In this document: positions 14,147 through 16,438 of the stretch, piece after piece
Layout: every line of letters starts with the position of its first letter
Numbering within the stretch: the stretch's first letter is position 1
Assembly: GCA_000433335.1 (NCBI GenBank)
Contig: HF996739.1
Coordinates: 196 to 16,633, forward strand
Direction of reading: 5' to 3'
From: Clostridium sp. CAG:1219
GTDB taxonomy: Bacteria > Bacillota > Clostridia > TANB77 > CAG-465
DNA length: 16,438 nt
The notes under the pieces: generated by a model
Seen by the model: only the letters and a program-made list of their open reading frames with translations
The model's database searches: none
Told to the model about the DNA's origin: nothing
Program-made: the position numbers and the translations under genes

Positions 14147-14730
14147 GATGGTGCATTATTCTAGTTGCACGTATTGTTATGAGGGTGGGGCTAAAAATCC
14201 ACTAAAAGGCACATCGTTGAAGTTTCTTGTTTATGCGCGTTACGCCCAGTTTTGTGTATTTTCAGGAAGTAAGATTTTAGGGATAAATATAACGGCATAT
14301 ATTCTTTCCCCTATTTTCGCGGAGGCTTCAAATATTCATTATCTAACTTATTTGGAGTATAACCTATATTGAGTGCCAAGACACAAAATATAGTGTAGCC
14401 TGTCTCGAGTGATGGTATTGGGATTTATTAAAAAGTAAAAATGAGTTATGGCCATAGCATGTTTTTATATGATAATGAAACTATTATTGCAAAAAAGACT
14501 AATAACAATACACGCAATAAAAGGAAAACTTCTAGAATGTTTGCTATATAAGCAAGAGTATTTAGGGATTAAGGTACGGATTTAAGTGGCGATCTAGTTT
14601 CTTGACAAGGCAACTTCAAGATGCTGTTTTTAAATGGAAACAGCCAAATAGTAATGTTTGGTATAGCAGTAGAGAAATTCTACTAGACCTCAAACCGTAA
14701 AATTTACCTAATTACTACCATCTTTTTTTT
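14147..14730 (+). ncRNA. ole: OLE RNA (Ornate Large Extremophilic RNA)
   Basis: About 575-584 nt with its own promoter, no sustained coding capacity and abundant potential pairing. It lies directly upstream of a gene matching OapA, the membrane partner of OLE RNA; OLE RNAs are about 600 nt. The 5' end GATGGT (14147-14152) pairs with ACCATC (14717-14722), closing the molecule, and eight T follow. Other stems seen are GTGCA/TGCAC near the 5' end; GCTGTTT (14623-14629) with AAACAGC (14638-14644); and a compound arm of GTTTG (14656-14660) with CAAAC (14691-14695) enclosing AGTAGA (14668-14673) with TCTACT (14679-14684). The body is more GC-rich than neighbouring intergenic DNA. OLE RNA and OapA form a membrane ribonucleoprotein linked to alcohol, cold and Mg2+ responses. 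The identification rests on position, size, structure and partner, since no covariance model could be run. tmRNA, RNase P RNA and 6S RNA do not fit. Confidence 0.85.
14717..14730 (+). terminator. Closing 3' arm of OLE RNA plus U8: possible leaky terminator before oapA
   Basis: ACCATC (14717-14722), which can pair with the RNA's 5' end about 570 nt upstream, is followed at once by eight T. This resembles a terminator built on a long-range helix. It would define the 3' end of OLE RNA while letting some transcripts continue into oapA, whose AAGGAG site is at about 14735. No separate oapA promoter was seen in the 20 nt between. Confidence 0.45.
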
Positions 14731-14750
14731 ATTTAAGGAGATTTATTAAA

Positions 14751-15311
14751 ATGAAAACAAATAAAAAAGGAAACAAAAATTCCAATTTAAAATGGACTAT
14801 AACCGTTTTAATATTAACTTTTTTGCTTTCTTTATTATTTTCTTATATTTCAACTGAGCCAATTAGCAGATTAAACCTACTTCCTGCTACAATAATACTA
14901 ATAGTAGTTATTCTTACAGGTGTATTTTTTGATATTGTTGGTGTTGCAGTTACTGTTGCTGGTGAAGATAGCTTTCACGCGAAAGCAACAAAAAAAATTG
15001 GAGGTGCTAAAACTTCAATAAAACTTATCAGAAATTCTTCAAAAGTTTCTAACTTTTGTAATGACGTTATTGGTGATATCTGTGGAGTTTTAAGTGGTTC
15101 TATAGCAGCTTTAATTTCAGTTAAAATAACCACATTTTATGAACTTAGCTTCAACATTCAATTTTTAGTTGGTGCTATTGTCGCTTCTCTTACCGTTGGA
15201 GGAAAAGCGGTTGGTAAAAATATAGCAATAAAAAATTGTGAAATTATAGTAGATAAAGTAAGTAAGATTTTGAATATATTTTCAAAGAAAGAAAAAAAAG
15301 ACCAAAAATAA
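14751..15311 (+). CDS. oapA: OLE-associated membrane protein OapA
   Basis: 186 aa, close to the known OapA length of roughly 190. It binds OLE RNA and anchors it to the cell membrane. Four hydrophobic segments are visible at about 14-33, 44-66, 108-126 and 134-152. The loop between the second and third is basic (HAKATKKIGGAKTSIKLIRN), suitable for RNA contact, and the C-terminal tail is Lys-rich (IFSKKEKKDQK). The D-x-x-x-D motif reported for the family is present as D105-V-I-G-D109, and another Asp, D61, lies in the second helix. The N-terminus (MKTNKKGNKNSNLKW) is basic and is not a cleaved signal. The start at 14751 has AAGGAG upstream. It directly follows the OLE RNA and ends in a strong terminator. 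Loose similarity of the second helix and basic loop to DUF21/CNNM-type Mg2+ transport proteins is an inference, not a measured match. Confidence 0.85.
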   Translation: MKTNKKGNKNSNLKWTITVLILTFLLSLLFSYISTEPISRLNLLPATIILIVVILTGVFFDIVGVAVTVAGEDSFHAKATKKIGGAKTSIKLIRNSSKVSNFCNDVIGDICGVLSGSIAALISVKITTFYELSFNIQFLVGAIVASLTVGGKAVGKNIAIKNCEIIVDKVSKILNIFSKKEKKDQK

Positions 15312-15345
15312 ATACTGTAGCCAAAACTACAGTATTTATTTTTTT
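15304..15345 (+). terminator. Bidirectional terminator between oapA and the ATP-grasp gene
   Basis: A 17-bp perfect inverted repeat (15304-15320 with 15327-15343) has the core AAATACTGTAG around a CCAAAA loop and ends in T on both strands. It serves oapA on the plus strand and the convergent ATP-grasp gene, whose TAA stop at 15346-15344 lies at its edge, on the minus strand. Confidence 0.9.
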
Positions 15346-16357
15346 AATCTGAATATATTTCTTTATCGAATTTTTCTTTTAATCCTTTTAAATCCTTTTC
15401 AAGATGTACCTCAGACTGATAAAGATCATGTCCTGGAAATGGATTGGCTTCAAGTATAAGTGCATCATCTTGTGTTACTACCACGTCAAACCCAATATAT
15501 CTTAATCCTTCTATTTCCTTGGCACATTCTTTTGCGATGTTTAGTGCTGCCTCAAAATTAGGAATTTTAAATCCAATAATTCTTGTACCTGTAGCAGGAT
15601 GTGTTTCATAAACATTTCCTTTTTTATCTACAGCAGGTTTTCTAATAATTCCATCCTCTGAAACAACGGTAAAAAGTCCATCATTATTGAAATTATCAAC
15701 TGATTTCCCTTTATTTCCCATTCTAAGTCCAACAAAAAGTACCACTACATCTCCATTTTTTTTCTTCAGCGTTACAACTCTTATTGTGTTTACTGAAGTT
15801 TCATTAAGAGATGACATATCTTTATGCTGAACTATACATTCTTCTACTAATATCTGTTTATTATTCTTTAAATCATTATACATTTTCTCATAATCTGTAT
15901 TGTCATCTATTGTTATTTTTTCTACACCATGGCCACAAGATTCATCTATAGGTTTTACTATGAATGTTTTATGTTTTTTAGCAAATTTTTCAAATTCATC
16001 TTTATCTACATCTTCAAGACATATCCAATCTCTTTTTAAGAATTTTCCATGATGTTTATTAAAATATAGTTTATTTCCAGTTTTTTGCATAATTTCTTTA
16101 TCATTTAGATATGCAACATACCTACTGTTAACACCTCTTGTAATATATGTCTTTCTCTGTTCTTCATTTAAATTATACATCTTGAAAACTTTATAATCCA
16201 CATATCCTGCCATGTACTTTGAGCCACATTTTATTATATCCATTAATACAACAAATGAATTTTTCCCAGTTATTTTCGAAACCTCTTTTGCGGTTTTAAA
16301 CATTGCACCATAATCCATCGATGTAATTCTTTTTACCATATACCCTAATTTGCCCAT
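15344..16357 (-). CDS. Sugar-transfer-associated ATP-grasp protein
   Basis: 337 aa. It matches in pattern the ATP-grasp family named ATPgrasp_ST, often found near capsule or cell-surface polysaccharide genes; the substrate is not known. ATP-grasp features are the nucleotide-binding FIVKPIDESCGHGV (about 132-145), the LVEECI hinge (about 170-175), SVNTIRVVTL (about 188-197), VDNFNNDG (about 220-227), IGFDVV (about 288-293) and the metal-binding E-A-N of LILEANPFPG (about 300-309). There is no signal peptide, so it is likely cytoplasmic. The frame is open to a Met at 16402, but a consensus promoter occupies 16374-16402. GGTGAT lies just before the ATG at 16357, which is therefore the start. It stands alone, convergent with oapA, and no polysaccharide genes are visible in the window. 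Confidence 0.85.
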   Translation of the reverse strand: MGKLGYMVKRITSMDYGAMFKTAKEVSKITGKNSFVVLMDIIKCGSKYMAGYVDYKVFKMYNLNEEQRKTYITRGVNSRYVAYLNDKEIMQKTGNKLYFNKHHGKFLKRDWICLEDVDKDEFEKFAKKHKTFIVKPIDESCGHGVEKITIDDNTDYEKMYNDLKNNKQILVEECIVQHKDMSSLNETSVNTIRVVTLKKKNGDVVVLFVGLRMGNKGKSVDNFNNDGLFTVVSEDGIIRKPAVDKKGNVYETHPATGTRIIGFKIPNFEAALNIAKECAKEIEGLRYIGFDVVVTQDDALILEANPFPGHDLYQSEVHLEKDLKGLKEKFDKEIYSD

Positions 16358-16373
16358 ACTAATCACCAAAAAA

Positions 16374-16402
16374 AGTATATTACAATATTTTATATTTGTC
16401 AA
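16374..16402 (-). promoter_or_regulatory. Promoter for the ATP-grasp gene
   Basis: On the minus strand a perfect TTGACA (16402-16397) and TATACT (16379-16374) are 17 nt apart. Start of transcription is predicted near 16367, so the leader is only about 10 nt and just includes the GGTGAT ribosome binding site. This fixes the start codon at 16357. Confidence 0.88.
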
Positions 16403-16438
16403 TTTTTAGTAAAAATAAAAGTGGAAAATTAAAACAAT

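Noticed and set aside
14145..14372. Plus-strand open frame of 75 codons within the OLE region
   Set aside because: It has no ribosome binding site, begins inside the predicted transcription start, contains no recognisable protein pattern, and lies wholly inside the structured RNA.
14147..14730. tmRNA, RNase P RNA, 6S RNA or group II intron as alternative for the large RNA
   Set aside because: There is no tRNA-like ends or CCA for tmRNA, I could not find the conserved RNase P core, 6S RNA is about 180-200 nt, and there is no reverse transcriptase frame. Linkage to an OapA-like gene favours OLE.
16358..16402. ATP-grasp start at 16402
   Set aside because: The interval is occupied by a consensus promoter; the ATG at 16357 has the ribosome binding site.
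1..16438. tRNA genes, CRISPR arrays, insertion sequences or phage attachment sites
   Set aside because: I looked for cloverleaf-like segments, regularly spaced repeats, transposase-like frames and flanking repeats and saw none.

Overview
This window is AT-rich chromosomal DNA from a low-GC Bacillota, most likely an uncultured or gut-type Clostridia. The evidence is AGGAGG-type ribosome binding sites on almost every gene, strong A-tract TTGACA/TATAAT-type promoters, a Gram-positive type PolC replicase, a Zn-ribbon S4, and a translation operon in Firmicutes gene order. The species cannot be named from sequence alone.

Layout. (1) 1-3408, minus strand: a promoter-driven translation/transcription operon read infA-rpmJ-rpsM-rpsK-rpsD-rpoA-rplQ, with rplQ running off the left edge. 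(2) 3439-6651, minus: sua5, then adk-map-hypothetical, ending in a terminator. adk and map are the tail of a classic spc operon, but secY is not next to adk and sua5 lies there instead. (3) 6685-7847, minus: two single-gene units, an unrecognised 188-aa protein with atypical codon use and a short-form ribosome hibernation factor (hpf), each with its own promoter and terminator. (4) 7886-9104, minus: a graveyard of three broken genes. These are a response regulator that has lost its receiver domain, a sensor kinase with a frameshift and then cut short, and the C-terminal part of a right-handed beta-helix surface protein fused to the kinase remnant. (5) 9140-13735, minus: polC, the essential replicative DNA polymerase, split by a 26-bp imperfect tandem duplication. 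(6) 13743-14094, plus: a divergently transcribed 79-aa orphan with a consensus promoter and its own terminator. (7) 14111-15345, plus: the most interesting unit. A strong promoter drives about 580 nt of structured non-coding sequence that I identify as an OLE (Ornate Large Extremophilic) RNA. It is followed directly by a four-helix membrane protein with a D-x-x-x-D motif, matching the OLE-associated protein OapA. (8) 15344-16402, minus: a convergent ATP-grasp enzyme of the sugar-transfer-associated type, sharing a bidirectional terminator with oapA.

How they work together. Regions 1 and 2 are housekeeping: 30S and 50S proteins, initiation factor IF1, RNA polymerase alpha, N-terminal Met removal, adenylate balance and tRNA t6A synthesis. 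The OLE/OapA pair is a membrane-bound RNA-protein system. It stands alone here, with its own promoter and terminators, rather than inside the isoprenoid operon where it was first described. The decayed two-component system and the interrupted polC are the two places where this assembly, or this lineage, departs from normal.
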